Assembly (NCBI GenBank): GCA_023205875.1
Contig: CP060756.1
Location: forward strand, 1,240,001-1,304,000
Length of the DNA stretch: 64,000 nt
Direction of reading: 5' to 3'
Source: Chloropicon primus
Taxonomy: Eukaryota; Chlorophyta; Chloropicophyceae; Chloropicales; Chloropicaceae
The translations under genes and the position numbers were made by a program. The notes under the pieces were generated by a model, which was not told the DNA's origin, searched no databases, and saw only the letters and a program-made list of their open reading frames with translations. Below, in pieces: positions 39,102 through 48,405 of the stretch (within the stretch, counting starts at the first letter, position 1; each line of letters opens with the position of its first letter).

Positions 39102-39411
39102 TTTAGCGTGAAGCTGGGCTTGCAGCTCAGCGTACTAAATGCACTTTTGAAATGGGACAAAAGCATTCTTTTAGGGCTCACCCTGGCGGTCGTCCTTCTC
39201 GCGGCAACCGCTCTGTCCCTCATCATCTCCCAAAGTGAGGGCCACAATCCCCACAATCGATTGTCGTGCTTTTACCTTCCCCACGCACGCACGGGTCGAC
39301 GCTGACCACGCTGAATTCCCAATCTTGAAGTACATTACATGTGTGTGTGTGTGTGTGTGTGCGTGTGTGTGATCAGCGTCTCTCTCAAAGCTGCTCCCGG
39401 GTGGTGCGTCT
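39102..39411. other. intergenic region with GT microsatellite
   Basis: About 310 bp between the small membrane frame and the convergent SANT gene. It holds a (GT)n tract at 39340-39371 and a TGTAA on the minus strand near 39337 that suits the SANT mRNA end. No gene seen. Confidence 0.5.
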
Positions 39412-40266
39412 CTAGCAACCCACGTACACCGCCTTGCCGCCGTGGGTGAGCTTGAACTTTGGGTCGAACACGAGCCCCTGCGGTATGATGACCTCCCTGT
39501 AGTAGGCGCTGCACTGGTATCCCACCCTCTTTGGGATGTGAGACGCAAAGAGGCCCCACTTGGTTCCGACCCCGAACGTCCTGGCAATCTCCAGAAACAG
39601 GTTGTGCTCCTCCTCGGTCCACTCGCCCATACTCTGCGTCTCGTGGGGGGCAACGTGCCTGTAAAAGTACGCGTTTGGGTTCTTCAGCAACAGCGTGCTG
39701 CTGAAGGCGCGCGCGTCGCTCCAGCCTCGCCCCCTCAAGTGGGACGGAATGTCCGACTTTTTGATCTTGAACGAGAACTGGCCTCCACCGTTCTCGTTCC
39801 AGGCCCTGTCGGGGTCGCCTGCTATCCCGTACCTCTCGCAGACTTCCTCGTTCACCCAGCCCGTGAAGTGGCCGTCCGAGCGGATGGGGTCCACCTCCAT
39901 GCCGTGCTCCTTGAAGTACTCCTCGAGCTCCAGCAGCTTGGGCTCCTCGGCCTGGCTGCCACTCTCCCGGTCGTCCGCAAACACTTCCGCCCCCGGATCC
40001 ACCCCCCGGAGCCGCGAGGACTTGCGCAAGGACCGCGTGACGGGCGCAAGGACCCTCCCGCGCCTCCTGCCGTACGACATCCTCCTCCTCCCGGGCCTCC
40101 ACTTGCTCGCGTTCTCCTTCGCGTCCCCCCCGTGGCTCGCCACCACGCTCACCATCGCTTTGTTGATGTTCCTCTCCGTCACGAGGCCCTTCAATTTCTC
40201 AAAGTTGCGGGAGATCCTCGCCTCCCGCTCAGTCTCGTAGTCGTTCCCAGAGTCGCCCCTCGCCAT
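39412..40266 (-). CDS. SANT/Myb-domain protein
   Basis: A 284-residue intronless protein with one clear Myb/SANT-type domain near residues 212-262: GEWTEEEHNLFLEIARTFGV, then KWGLFASHIPKRVGYQCSAY and YYREVIIPQG. The spaced Trp, Phe and Tyr residues form the usual hydrophobic core; the third aromatic is Tyr. Upstream lies a conserved-looking block with GWVNEEVCERYGIAG and FSFKIKKSDIPSHLRGRGWS, which I do not recognise. The N-terminal 100 residues are basic (RPGRRRMSYGRRRGR) and could bind nucleic acid. Probably a chromatin or transcription protein; no named orthologue can be assigned. Ends VYVGC. Confidence 0.75.
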   Translation of the reverse strand: MARGDSGNDYETEREARISRNFEKLKGLVTERNINKAMVSVVASHGGDAKENASKWRPGRRRMSYGRRRGRVLAPVTRSLRKSSRLRGVDPGAEVFADDRESGSQAEEPKLLELEEYFKEHGMEVDPIRSDGHFTGWVNEEVCERYGIAGDPDRAWNENGGGQFSFKIKKSDIPSHLRGRGWSDARAFSSTLLLKNPNAYFYRHVAPHETQSMGEWTEEEHNLFLEIARTFGVGTKWGLFASHIPKRVGYQCSAYYREVIIPQGLVFDPKFKLTHGGKAVYVGC

Positions 40267-40543
40267 CGTCCCTCCAAGCCCTTCAAGCCGCTCGCTCGCC
40301 TCGCTCGTTTCGAACCCTCAACTGGCGAGTTCTGTTTCAACCGCGCCAAGTTCCCGCTCTTGATGGATGAGAGGAGGGGGAAGGAGAGGAGGGGGAAGGA
40401 GGGGGAAGGAGAGGAGGGGGAAGGAGGGGGAAATGGTTCCAGTGACGGACGGGGAGATGATGGATGATGGATCGATACCAATGATACAGAGGTCGATTTA
40501 GTTTGCAATGGCAAGGAGGTATTTCTGTTTTTCTGTTTCTGTT

Positions 40544-41698
40544 TCAAGAGGCCTGAGTCTTCTTCTTCGTCGGGTAGATGTCCCACAGGGCGATGTTCGA
40601 GTCCTCAGAGGCGGAGGCGAGGAGGCCACAGCCCGGAGAAAACGCGACCGCGTTGCAGTTCTTCTGGTGGTACTGTCGTGGCAAGAAGGAGGGAGGCGCA
40701 AGTCAGTCAATCGCGGCGAGTCGATGCCGTTTCAAAGTGAATTCAAGCCGCTGACCACCTACCTTGAGCACGGCCAGAGGGGCTCGCTTCTTGTAGTCGA
40801 AGACCCTCACTCGGCCGTCCCAGCCCGCTGCCACGAATATCCTGCCATCGCTTCTTATGCTCACCTCCGATACCCCGGGCTGCTTCATCTCAAACGTCTC
40901 GAGCGCTCGAATGCCGAGGCGGCCGGGCTCCCCGCCCTCCCCGCTCTTTGGCGAGGCCTCGAACTGCACGAGTTCCGAGCCCACGCTGGCCGCGACACCG
41001 GCGAGCCCCGTCTTGTCCACGGCGATGGACATGAGGGGCTCGTTGCTGGAGAAGCTCGCCAGAGCGAGGGGGGCCGCGCTCTGCCTCAGGTCGAAGCAAG
41101 CGAGGTCCCCGCTCTCGTACCCCGCCCACACGAGCGTCCCGTCGCCACTCCCGGCGGGGGCCTTCAGGCACACTGCGGTGCACATCCCGACCGCCTTCTC
41201 CTTCGTCGGTGCCTGGAGGACCGAGATTCTCTTGGAGAGCCCGACGTCCCATATCTCCACGACGGAGGCGTCCGAGGACGGCAGCGCGGCGATCGGATCC
41301 CCGCCGTCCGCCGAGGAGGACGCAGAGAAGCGGCAAAAGTTGTAGCACCCCGTCGAAAACTCTGCCAGAGGCCGCTCTCCCTCCAAGGAGGAGCACAGTC
41401 TCTCCGCGTCCCAGTACTTGACGCACCCCTCGCGCCCCTGCGTGAGGAGCTTCCCCTCGCCCTCGACCGCGCAGAGGGAAACGAACCCAGAGTCCTGTGG
41501 GTACAACCGCCTGTCGAGGCTCGCCCTCCTCCTCCTCAAGTCCCAGGCCTTGAGGCGTCCCTCCTGGTCCCCCGAGAACAGCAACACATCGTCCTCGGAG
41601 CCCGCGCCCGCGCCCTCCCCCCGGTAGAAGCACACGCACTTGACTCCCTTCCTGTGGCCTCGGAGCACGTTCCTCGGGTCCGGGCTCTTCCTCGCCAT
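40544..41698 (-). CDS. WD40-repeat protein, GNB1L/ASA1-like
   Basis: A 354-residue beta-propeller. Two exons, 41698-40763 and 40672-40544, joined in phase 0 through a 90-nt intron with a GTAGGT donor and a CGACAG acceptor. WD units include NVLRGHRKGVKCVCFY...LKAWDL, GREGCVKYWD, ASVVEIWDV, GYESGDLACFDLR, SIRSDGRIFVAAGWDGRVRVFDYKKRAPLAVLK, and in exon 2 NAVAFSPGCGLLASASEDSN then IALWDIYP. The overall order and the C-terminal LLASASEDSNIALWDIYP match GNB1L and yeast Asa1 (ASTRA complex, which helps assemble PIKK kinases). The orthology is by pattern only. The frame runs upstream of 41698 without another ATG. Confidence 0.85.
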
Positions 41699-42075
41699 CG
41701 ATTGATATCGATCGATGCTGGCTTCACCCCCGACCTCCACCTATCTCCATGGAATGCTTGAGAGAGCAAGCAAGTCCTTCCTTGGATCATCCCTTCCCTC
41801 CCCCTCCCACTCCCCTTGTGCCCTCGTCCCCTTCTCCATCCTCCTGGTTCGCCAGGGAGTCCCCTCCTGCAGGATTTCCTCGCGCGAAACCCTGCCTTTT
41901 TTGGATTTCGAGGACGAGCGCGCTGCTGCTTGGATGACAGGAGTGACCGGTTGTTCGAACACAGGCAGCGCAGGGGTTGGTTGTGCTGGATGTGCTGAAT
42001 TGTTCACCATCATCATCATCATCTTCTTCTTCTTCTTCATCTCATCGTGTTACAATATTATCGCAAAAAAGCAAG
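41699..42075. other. intergenic region with CAT/CTT repeats
   Basis: About 380 bp between SufE-BolA and the WD40 gene. It contains a trinucleotide run of CAT then CTT units (42005-42040). No gene seen on either strand; frames here are short and low in complexity. Confidence 0.5.
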
Positions 42076-43172
42076 TCACACCTCACTGGGCGTCTTCGTG
42101 GAGAGGGAAAGGGCATGGAGAGTTCCCGCAGGTTCCATGCAGTCCGCTAACACCGCGTAGATCGCCTTGTGCCTCTTGATCGTGTTCATCCCCTCAAACG
42201 ACTCCGAGACAATCCGCACGGTGAAGTGGGTTCCGCCGTCCGCTGACTCGGGCCTGTGGCCTGCGTGGCTCGCCGAGTCGTCCTGGATCTCAAGGCTGCG
42301 TTGTCGTTCGCGAGGAGGAGGCGAGAGAGAGAAAGGAAAGGTCCCGTCAGCTTCCGCGGAAGGACGGGAGGCGCGCGCGCACGGGGAGAAGGAAGGGGAC
42401 CACGAGAGTCGAAGAGGGAATTCGCCCGGGATTCTCACCTCGCTGGACTGAACTCCCGCGTCAACACCAACTCAATTTTTTTGGACATGGGAAGGTTTGC
42501 GTCCGCGTCTGGGGTGGCGCCCGCGTCCCCACCCGCCGCGGTGGACGCCAGGAGACCCTGCGCGATCTTCTGCATCTTGAGGAGCATGTTCAAGAACCCG
42601 TTGTTCCTGGACGGCGTCAAGCTCTGCTGGAGCCCCAGCTTCTCGATGAAGGAGGGGTCCAGCGACGTGATGGCCTCCGGCGTCGCTCCGCTCAGACCCT
42701 TCACGAGGAGAGCCGCCAGGCCCTTCGTCAGCTGAGAGTCCGACTCCGCCTTGTACGTCACCGTCCCGTCCTGCTCGAGGAAGCCCTTGACCCAAACCTG
42801 AGAGACGCAGCCCTCGACCTTGTTCTCAGGAGTCTGGTGCTCGGTTCCCAGCGCGTCCAGCTTCTCGGCGAAGAAGAGGAGCTGCTTGTACCGCATCATG
42901 GGGTCGGGAACCGCACTGAACGCGGCCACCAGGCCCTTCAGCGACTCTGGCATCGCCGTCGAGGCCTCCATCGCCCGCACGCTGCACACCAACCCCCTCT
43001 CCCTCCTCGAGTTGCTCCTCCTCCTCCTGCGGGGGGGGGACCCACCACCCTGAATTCGCAGCACCTTGCCCGGGTCCACGCAGTGCCTCGCCCCCTGCCT
43101 CCCCAAATCGCACGCCCCTCCCCCCCTCCCCCACCGTCCTCCCCCCAACCTCGTCGCCAACGCCGACGTCAT
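42076..43172 (-). CDS. SufE-BolA fusion protein (SUFE1-like)
   Basis: Activator of cysteine desulfurase for iron-sulfur cluster building in plastid (and in plants also mitochondrion). Two exons, 43172-42439 and 42295-42076, with a split Ser codon (AG|C), a GTGAGA donor and a CGCAG acceptor; 317 residues. The N-terminal 65 residues are an Arg/Gly-rich transit peptide. The SufE domain follows, with the sulfur-accepting Cys in VEGCVSQVWV near residue 121 and LGLQQSLTPSRNNGFLNMLL. Exon 2 carries a BolA domain: SASHAGHRPESADGGTHFTV, FEGMNTIKRHKAIYAVLADC. SufE plus BolA in one chain is the known plant SUFE1 layout. The intron falls within the start of the BolA domain. NFS1, a desulfurase, lies 18 kb away. 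Confidence 0.93.
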
Positions 43173-43694
43173 CCTCCTCCCCCGTGGCTCAGACCCCTCT
43201 TTCGGGCGATCTCAGGCCGAGGACACCCCAGCCACGTTCCTCCTCGATCGCAATCCCGCGCCCTAGATCGATCGATCGATCGATAGAGAGCGTCCTCCTT
43301 CCCGCTAGTACACCTAAACCTCCTCCCCAAGGACTCAAACTCCTCGGCCTCCCGTCCGTCTCGCTTCTCCTCGCTCGACGGCCTTCCGCTGAAGCGAAGT
43401 TTGGATAAGTCGGCTGGTGAGTGTAATTGGGGAGGACGAAAGGAGGGAGAGCCTTCGAGAGAGCGCGCGGAGAGTATTGCCTTATTCATGGTCGAGAGGG
43501 AAGGGATGAAACGGAGGGACAAGAAGGACTCGTCGTCGTCGTGGGATGCGTACACTCTTCTGAGGTCTCCTGGGTTCAAGGGGAGACCACTTCAATTGGG
43601 GGGAGACCAGGCGCCCTCCTCGTCGTCGTCGTGGTTGTCGGGGGGTGCTGGGAGAAGGAGGCAAGGAGGGAGAGGGAGAGAGAGAGGGGGAGAG
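43173..43694. promoter_or_regulatory. divergent upstream region SufE-BolA/UBA gene
   Basis: About 520 bp between the SufE-BolA start and the preferred UBA-gene start. It holds a GATC run (43266-43285) and ends in a GA-rich tract at the UBA-gene ATG. The UBA-gene frame is open back to an ATG at 43488, so part of this region could be coding. Confidence 0.45.
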
Positions 43695-44183
43695 ATGATG
43701 CAGTACGGGAGCGGGACGATTCAGCTGCCCGCGGTGGAGTGCCAGCTGGCGGCCAAGTACGTGACGAGCCGACCCATCGACTTGCCGACCGTGCCGGAGA
43801 AGACGCAGGTGGACGAGGAGACGGCGAGGATCCTCGAGAGCATGGACCTGGAGAAGCAGACGTGCGACGAGGACTACTGCTGCGACTACGAGGACCAGGT
43901 GTACTCGATATCCTTGGTGGAGGTGTGGATGAAGGGCTACGAGACCGACGTGAAGAAGCTCAGGGAGGCAGGGTTTTCCGACCAAGTCGTGTCTTTGGCC
44001 TTCGCTGCGCTCCCCGTACTGTCGACCCTCCCGAACGCCGACGTCCTGGACAGCCTGTCCAACTTTTGCACCAACTTTGAGCAGATGAAGGGGATGGGCT
44101 TCTCGCAGGCCGCCATCTTCGGCTCGCTCATTAAGCACAAGAACAACCTGGAGGCGTCCATCACCGAATGCGTGGGGACCTGA
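43695..44183 (+). CDS. UBA-domain protein, possibly UBAP1-like
   Basis: A 162-residue protein with a C-terminal UBA-like three-helix unit, FEQMKGMGFSQAAIFGSLIK then HKNNLEASITECV, which would bind ubiquitin. A second unit appears just before it (VKKLREAGFSDQVVSLAF). The tandem layout is like the SOUBA end of the ESCRT-I subunit UBAP1, but I see no UMA motif, so the assignment is loose. An N-terminal conserved-looking block (PAVECQLAAKYVTSRPIDLP) is unknown to me. The start MMQYGSG directly follows a GA tract. The frame extends to an ATG at 43488, giving 232 residues with an Arg/Gly-rich leader encoded by the GA tract; I find that less likely. TGTAA follows the stop at ~44290. Confidence 0.65.
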   Translation: MMQYGSGTIQLPAVECQLAAKYVTSRPIDLPTVPEKTQVDEETARILESMDLEKQTCDEDYCCDYEDQVYSISLVEVWMKGYETDVKKLREAGFSDQVVSLAFAALPVLSTLPNADVLDSLSNFCTNFEQMKGMGFSQAAIFGSLIKHKNNLEASITECVGT

Positions 44184-44627
44184 GAGACTGAGACAGCTCG
44201 GCCCGAGCGGAAAGTGTACATTACTCTGAGCGGGACCCGGCGTCTCCCCGAGTCGGCCCTTGTACCTCTAAAGAAACCATTTTTCACCCTGTAAAACCAA
44301 CGAGTACTCGATGTAGGAAGAGAAAGAACGAAGGGACGACACCCAAAAGCAAGTGAGTGAGTGCTCTTCTTCTCCCGACACCACTCAGCGCCGCAAGCCC
44401 GCACGCAATCTCAAGCGGAGGAGGGAGGGGGAGAGGGAGAGAGACCGGGTCCCAACCCCCCGTTTCCCCCCTTTCCTCGAGTCCCATTCCCATCGCATCA
44501 TGGTTAACAATTAGCCGTCGGGGATCTGATATGTGATCTCTCTCTGGCGCTCAGAGGAGGCAGAGGGGTAGACGTAGACCTCAACCCTGTTAAGGTTGCT
44601 TGCGCGCGCGAGACCGGGAGGGTTCCC
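44184..44627. other. intergenic region, UBA gene to PLP-binding gene
   Basis: About 440 bp between two plus-strand genes. It contains the UBA gene's probable TGTAA signal (near 44290) and the promoter of the next gene. No frame, tRNA or repeat stands out. Confidence 0.5.
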
Positions 44628-45548
44628 ATGGTGAGAACCCTGCGGCAGTCAGTGCGACGGATCGTAGGGAGACACCTCACGGCGTTTGGGCGGAGAGCGG
44701 CAGGGATCGTGCAGAGAGAGAGGAGGTTGGGAGAGAGGACCACCACCACGACTCCTCCTACGGATAAGGCGGGTTCTGGAAAGGGGATGAGCGTCCAAGC
44801 GAGGGCCCAAGAGCCCGCGGCGGCGGCACCCGCGGCGCAGGTGAGCGTTGCGGAGGGGATCAAGGACGTGAGGAGGAGGATCGAGGCGGCCGCGGAGAGG
44901 AGCGGCAACAAGGCGCCCCGGCTGGTTGCGGTCGGCAAGACCAAGCCGCTGGAGATGGTGCTGGAGGCGTACCACCAAGGCCACCGCTACTTTGGGGAGA
45001 ACTACGTGCAGGAGATCGTCGAGAAGGCGGCGTCGGCCCCGGAGGACATCCACTGGCACTTCATAGGCCACCTGCAGTCGAACAAGGCGAAGGCGTTGCT
45101 CCAGGGGGTTCCAAACCTTTCTGTGCTGGAGACGGTGGACACGGCCAAGCTGGCGGACCGACTGAACAGGATCTGCGGAGAGCTGGGGAGGGACAAGCCC
45201 TTGGGGGTGATGGTGCAGGTGAACACCAGCGGGGAGGAGTCGAAGCACGGGGTGGAGCCAGCGGAGGCGACCGTGCTCGCCGCCCATATCACCGAAAAGT
45301 GTCCCAACCTGAAGCTCGCGGGGTTCATGACCATCGGGATGCCTGACTACACTTCCAAGCCAGAGAACTTCGTGTGCCTCAAGGACTGCAGGAGGAGGGC
45401 CGCGGAGCAGCTCGGGATGGACGAAGCCGAGCTGGAGCTCAGCATGGGCATGTCGGGAGACTTTGAGGCTGCCATAGAGATGGGGAGCACGAACATAAGA
45501 GTGGGAAGCACCATCTTTGGAGCTCGAGTGTACCCTAACAAAAAATAG
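44628..45548 (+). CDS. pyridoxal-phosphate homeostasis protein (YggS/PLPBP)
   Basis: A 306-residue PLP-binding barrel protein. The family buffers and delivers vitamin B6; it lacks the C-terminal domain of alanine racemase. The PLP lysine is in LVAVGKTKPLE near residue 104. Other hallmarks are RYFGENYVQEIVEKA, WHFIGHLQSNKAKAL, VQVNTSGEESKHGV, LAGFMTIGMPDYT, ELSMGMSGDFEAAIEMGSTN and IRVGSTIFGAR. About 75 Arg/Thr-rich residues precede the domain (MVRTLRQSVRRIVGRHLTAF), which suits a mitochondrial or plastid transit peptide; an internal Met could give a cytosolic form. The gene ends only ~25 bp from the stop of the convergent RNase gene. Confidence 0.93.
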   Translation: MVRTLRQSVRRIVGRHLTAFGRRAAGIVQRERRLGERTTTTTPPTDKAGSGKGMSVQARAQEPAAAAPAAQVSVAEGIKDVRRRIEAAAERSGNKAPRLVAVGKTKPLEMVLEAYHQGHRYFGENYVQEIVEKAASAPEDIHWHFIGHLQSNKAKALLQGVPNLSVLETVDTAKLADRLNRICGELGRDKPLGVMVQVNTSGEESKHGVEPAEATVLAAHITEKCPNLKLAGFMTIGMPDYTSKPENFVCLKDCRRRAAEQLGMDEAELELSMGMSGDFEAAIEMGSTNIRVGSTIFGARVYPNKK

Positions 45549-45573
45549 AAACGTAGAGCGTGCGTGTACATCT

Positions 45574-48126
45574 TTAAATTACGAGTTTGGCTGTGATCTC
45601 GTTCGCACAGCTTCTCTTGTCAAACGCAGAGACCAAAGAGACTCTGACCGTCTGGAAGTTCTCGAGACGCAGAAGCGGCTCGTTCTCCTTCGTGCTTTCA
45701 AGGGCGCAAACATTCATCTTCTTGCTCGTGCTGTCCCACCTGGCCTTGAACCTCCTCTCTTCCCTCCAATAGAGCACGAACTCCATTCCGAATTCAGGCA
45801 CGAACACGCCCATCCACTTTGGGCCGTTGAGGTCCAGAATCACTGCCTCTGTCTCGTAGCTCTCTTTTTGCAGCCACAGGGCCAGGTATATCTTGATCGA
45901 GGAATCCTGAACCGCCTTGGCCGCCAGCTTTTGCTTGTTGCAATGGTCGCACTGGTCGATCAGCTCCTCTGTGAACTTGGCCCCCCAGGGGCCTTGCCCT
46001 CCCTTACCAGTGGACTCGAAGACCTTGCCCTTCTTGCTGCCCTTTGTCTTCTTTTTGCCCTCGCCTTCTCTGGCAAGAATGTCCACGAGAAGGCGATGGA
46101 CCACCACATCTGCGTACCTTCGGATCGGGGAGGTGAAGTGCGTGTAGTGATCGAAGGCGAGAGCATAATGCCGCCACTTGCTGGATTGCTCTTGATACGC
46201 GGGAGCACCTGTGCAGAAGTACATCGCGGTCTGCATAGGCTTTGTTGCAAGCAACACCACGGCGTAGAAAGTGCTGGCATCAACCTCAGACCGGATCCTT
46301 TCCAAAGACTCGTGTATGGCCCCAGAGCTACTGACGTCAATGCTGAGGTTCATCTTGTCAGTCATCTTCACCAGGCCCTCGATCTTTCTCCTGTGCGGGG
46401 GGGGATGCCTCCTCAGCAGGGCTGCAGAGGGCACCTTCTCTGAAATGAACAGGGCCACTCTCCTGTTGGCGAGCAGCATGAATTCCTCCACGAGGTAATT
46501 CGAGTCCCTCTGAACGTACTGCTTTGCTCCTATCGGTGTCATGTCCTCACCAAGAACAATGGAAACCCTGGGGATGTTCAAGGTGAGCGCACCCCTCTCA
46601 AATCTTTGAGCCCTCAGACGCTTTGCGATCTTGTCCAAAAGCTTGACGTCACCTGAAATTTCCTTGACGGTGTGCTGGTGGACTTTGGGCGCGGACGAAA
46701 GTGCTTTGCCCTCAATGATCTCTTGGGCTTGGCCATAATTCAGCTTCGTGCAAGACCGTATGACGGTCTTGCCGATCCACTCCGAGAGAACGTCGCAGGT
46801 CTCCAGGGAGATCTCCCAAACGATGGAGAACGCCAGCCTGTCTGTCCCGGGATTCAGACTGCATAGCTCCTCGCAAAGAAGTCGAGGGAGCATGGGAAGG
46901 ACGCCATCAACCATGTACACGGAGGTGGCCCGCTTTGAGGCTTCTTTATCCAAGCTCGTTGCTGGCCTCACAAAGTGAGTCACGTCAGCGATGTGCACCC
47001 CAACCCTTGCCGTCTTTTCATCGACCATCTCGATCGACAAGGCGTCATCCAGGTCCCTTGCAGTCTCTGGATCGATGCTGAAGATCCTCCAACTCCTCAA
47101 ATCCCTGCGAAGAGATATTTCCTTGTCACCAATCTCCCAGGGCGTCGAGGGCAGGCAAGAGATCACTTCCTTAGAGAACTCTCCCAGGTGCGTCTGCTCT
47201 ATGCCTTGCTGAAGGAGCACCGCCGAGATCTGATTCTCCTTGGAAGTCATTTCGCCCAAAACCTCGACGACCCCGCAGAACGGTGCCTCGCTGTAGAGCG
47301 GCCACTTCGTGACCATCACTAGAATGAATTTGTCTCTTGCTTTGGTCAGCTCAAGCTTCTTCAGCCTTTTCATCTCTTTTTTGGAGTCGGTAGGTACCTG
47401 CAGCCTTAGGAACGGGAATCTATCCTCTACCGGGCGAAAGGTGACCGACGTTGCAGGCGACAAGTCTTCCAGCTTCTCCGCTTTGTGAATCCTGCAAACG
47501 ATGTGTTTCCTCTGGTCGGTTGGATTGACGATGCCCACCACCTTGCCAGCGGGCCTCCTCTTGTGTTCCCTGATTTGGTTGTTGATTTCGTCCAGCGTCC
47601 AAGCACGAGCTTGGTCGCCACCCCCTCCATCACCAACCACGAGCTTCTTTTCGACGAGTTCCGTCAGACTCTCCAGCCCACTGTCGTCCTCCTGCACCCC
47701 CTCTTCCTCCGATTCATCAGAGTCCTCGACCGCGTCCTCTAGCCTCTCCGCGGAGTCCCAGTCCTCCAGAGGAAGGATCCTGATCGCCACCTCGTCCCCA
47801 TCCACCGTTCTGTTTTGGTTCTTGCGGCCCTTCAGTATCACGTCCACCTCCACGCCCTCCACCGTGACGTAGGCCTCCTCTCTCCGCCTCGGGTTCACCC
47901 GGAGTCTCCCCTTCAAGAGAGCTCCGGCCTTCAGATCCTGCTGGAACCGAGCATCGAAAGGCTCGTAAACCCTCCTGGGCCTCTTCGTACTACTTTTGCC
48001 TTTGCCTTTGGTCTTTTCCACAACCTTTTTGTCTTTGTCTTTGTCCTTCCCTTTGCCCTTCCCCCGCCTCCGGTTCTTCTTGTCTTCGGGTTCAACCCCC
48101 TCCCCCCCTTCCTCTCCTCGCGCCAT
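45574..48126 (-). CDS. RNB-type 3'-5' exoribonuclease, DIS3L2/SOV-like
   Basis: An 850-residue processive RNase II/RNB enzyme for cytoplasmic RNA decay. The N-terminal ~55 residues are basic and low in complexity. Two cold-shock domains follow, then the RNB domain with the catalytic aspartates in FSIDPETARDLDDALSIE near residue 352, VGVHIADVTHFV, FERGALTLNIPRV, VEEFMLLANRRVALFI and HFTSPIRRYADVVVHRLL, then an S1-like end. There is no PIN nuclease domain and no exosome-binding N-terminus, which separates it from DIS3/RRP44 and points to DIS3L2 or plant SUPPRESSOR OF VARICOSE. The four acidic metal ligands appear intact, so it should be active. Intronless. Confidence 0.92.
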   Translation of the reverse strand: MARGEEGGEGVEPEDKKNRRRGKGKGKDKDKDKKVVEKTKGKGKSSTKRPRRVYEPFDARFQQDLKAGALLKGRLRVNPRRREEAYVTVEGVEVDVILKGRKNQNRTVDGDEVAIRILPLEDWDSAERLEDAVEDSDESEEEGVQEDDSGLESLTELVEKKLVVGDGGGGDQARAWTLDEINNQIREHKRRPAGKVVGIVNPTDQRKHIVCRIHKAEKLEDLSPATSVTFRPVEDRFPFLRLQVPTDSKKEMKRLKKLELTKARDKFILVMVTKWPLYSEAPFCGVVEVLGEMTSKENQISAVLLQQGIEQTHLGEFSKEVISCLPSTPWEIGDKEISLRRDLRSWRIFSIDPETARDLDDALSIEMVDEKTARVGVHIADVTHFVRPATSLDKEASKRATSVYMVDGVLPMLPRLLCEELCSLNPGTDRLAFSIVWEISLETCDVLSEWIGKTVIRSCTKLNYGQAQEIIEGKALSSAPKVHQHTVKEISGDVKLLDKIAKRLRAQRFERGALTLNIPRVSIVLGEDMTPIGAKQYVQRDSNYLVEEFMLLANRRVALFISEKVPSAALLRRHPPPHRRKIEGLVKMTDKMNLSIDVSSSGAIHESLERIRSEVDASTFYAVVLLATKPMQTAMYFCTGAPAYQEQSSKWRHYALAFDHYTHFTSPIRRYADVVVHRLLVDILAREGEGKKKTKGSKKGKVFESTGKGGQGPWGAKFTEELIDQCDHCNKQKLAAKAVQDSSIKIYLALWLQKESYETEAVILDLNGPKWMGVFVPEFGMEFVLYWREERRFKARWDSTSKKMNVCALESTKENEPLLRLENFQTVRVSLVSAFDKRSCANEITAKLVI

Positions 48127-48405
48127 CCTGGCCTGGCTCTGGCTCCTCTCCCGCCCACCAGCTGTCGCGCTTGGCGGGGGGATCGCCGTGTGTTCCCAAA
48201 CGAAACGGTTTCGAAACGGTCCTTGTCGGTCGGTCGAGAGGAACGGAACGAGGAGGGAGCGAAGGCGAGGGGGGCGACGAGGAGAGGGGGAGGAGAAGGG
48301 GTTCGGTCGACGTGTCGACGTGCGCTTTGTTTTCTTTCCGAGCGAGGAGAGAGGAAACCGCGAGAGGAGGGAGGGGGTTTGCGTGGGGAGCCGATCGAGT
48401 CAAGG

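Noticed and set aside
43266-43285. GATC run as a protein-binding site or attachment site
   Set aside because: It is a plain tetranucleotide repeat with no partner or flanking structure to support a function.
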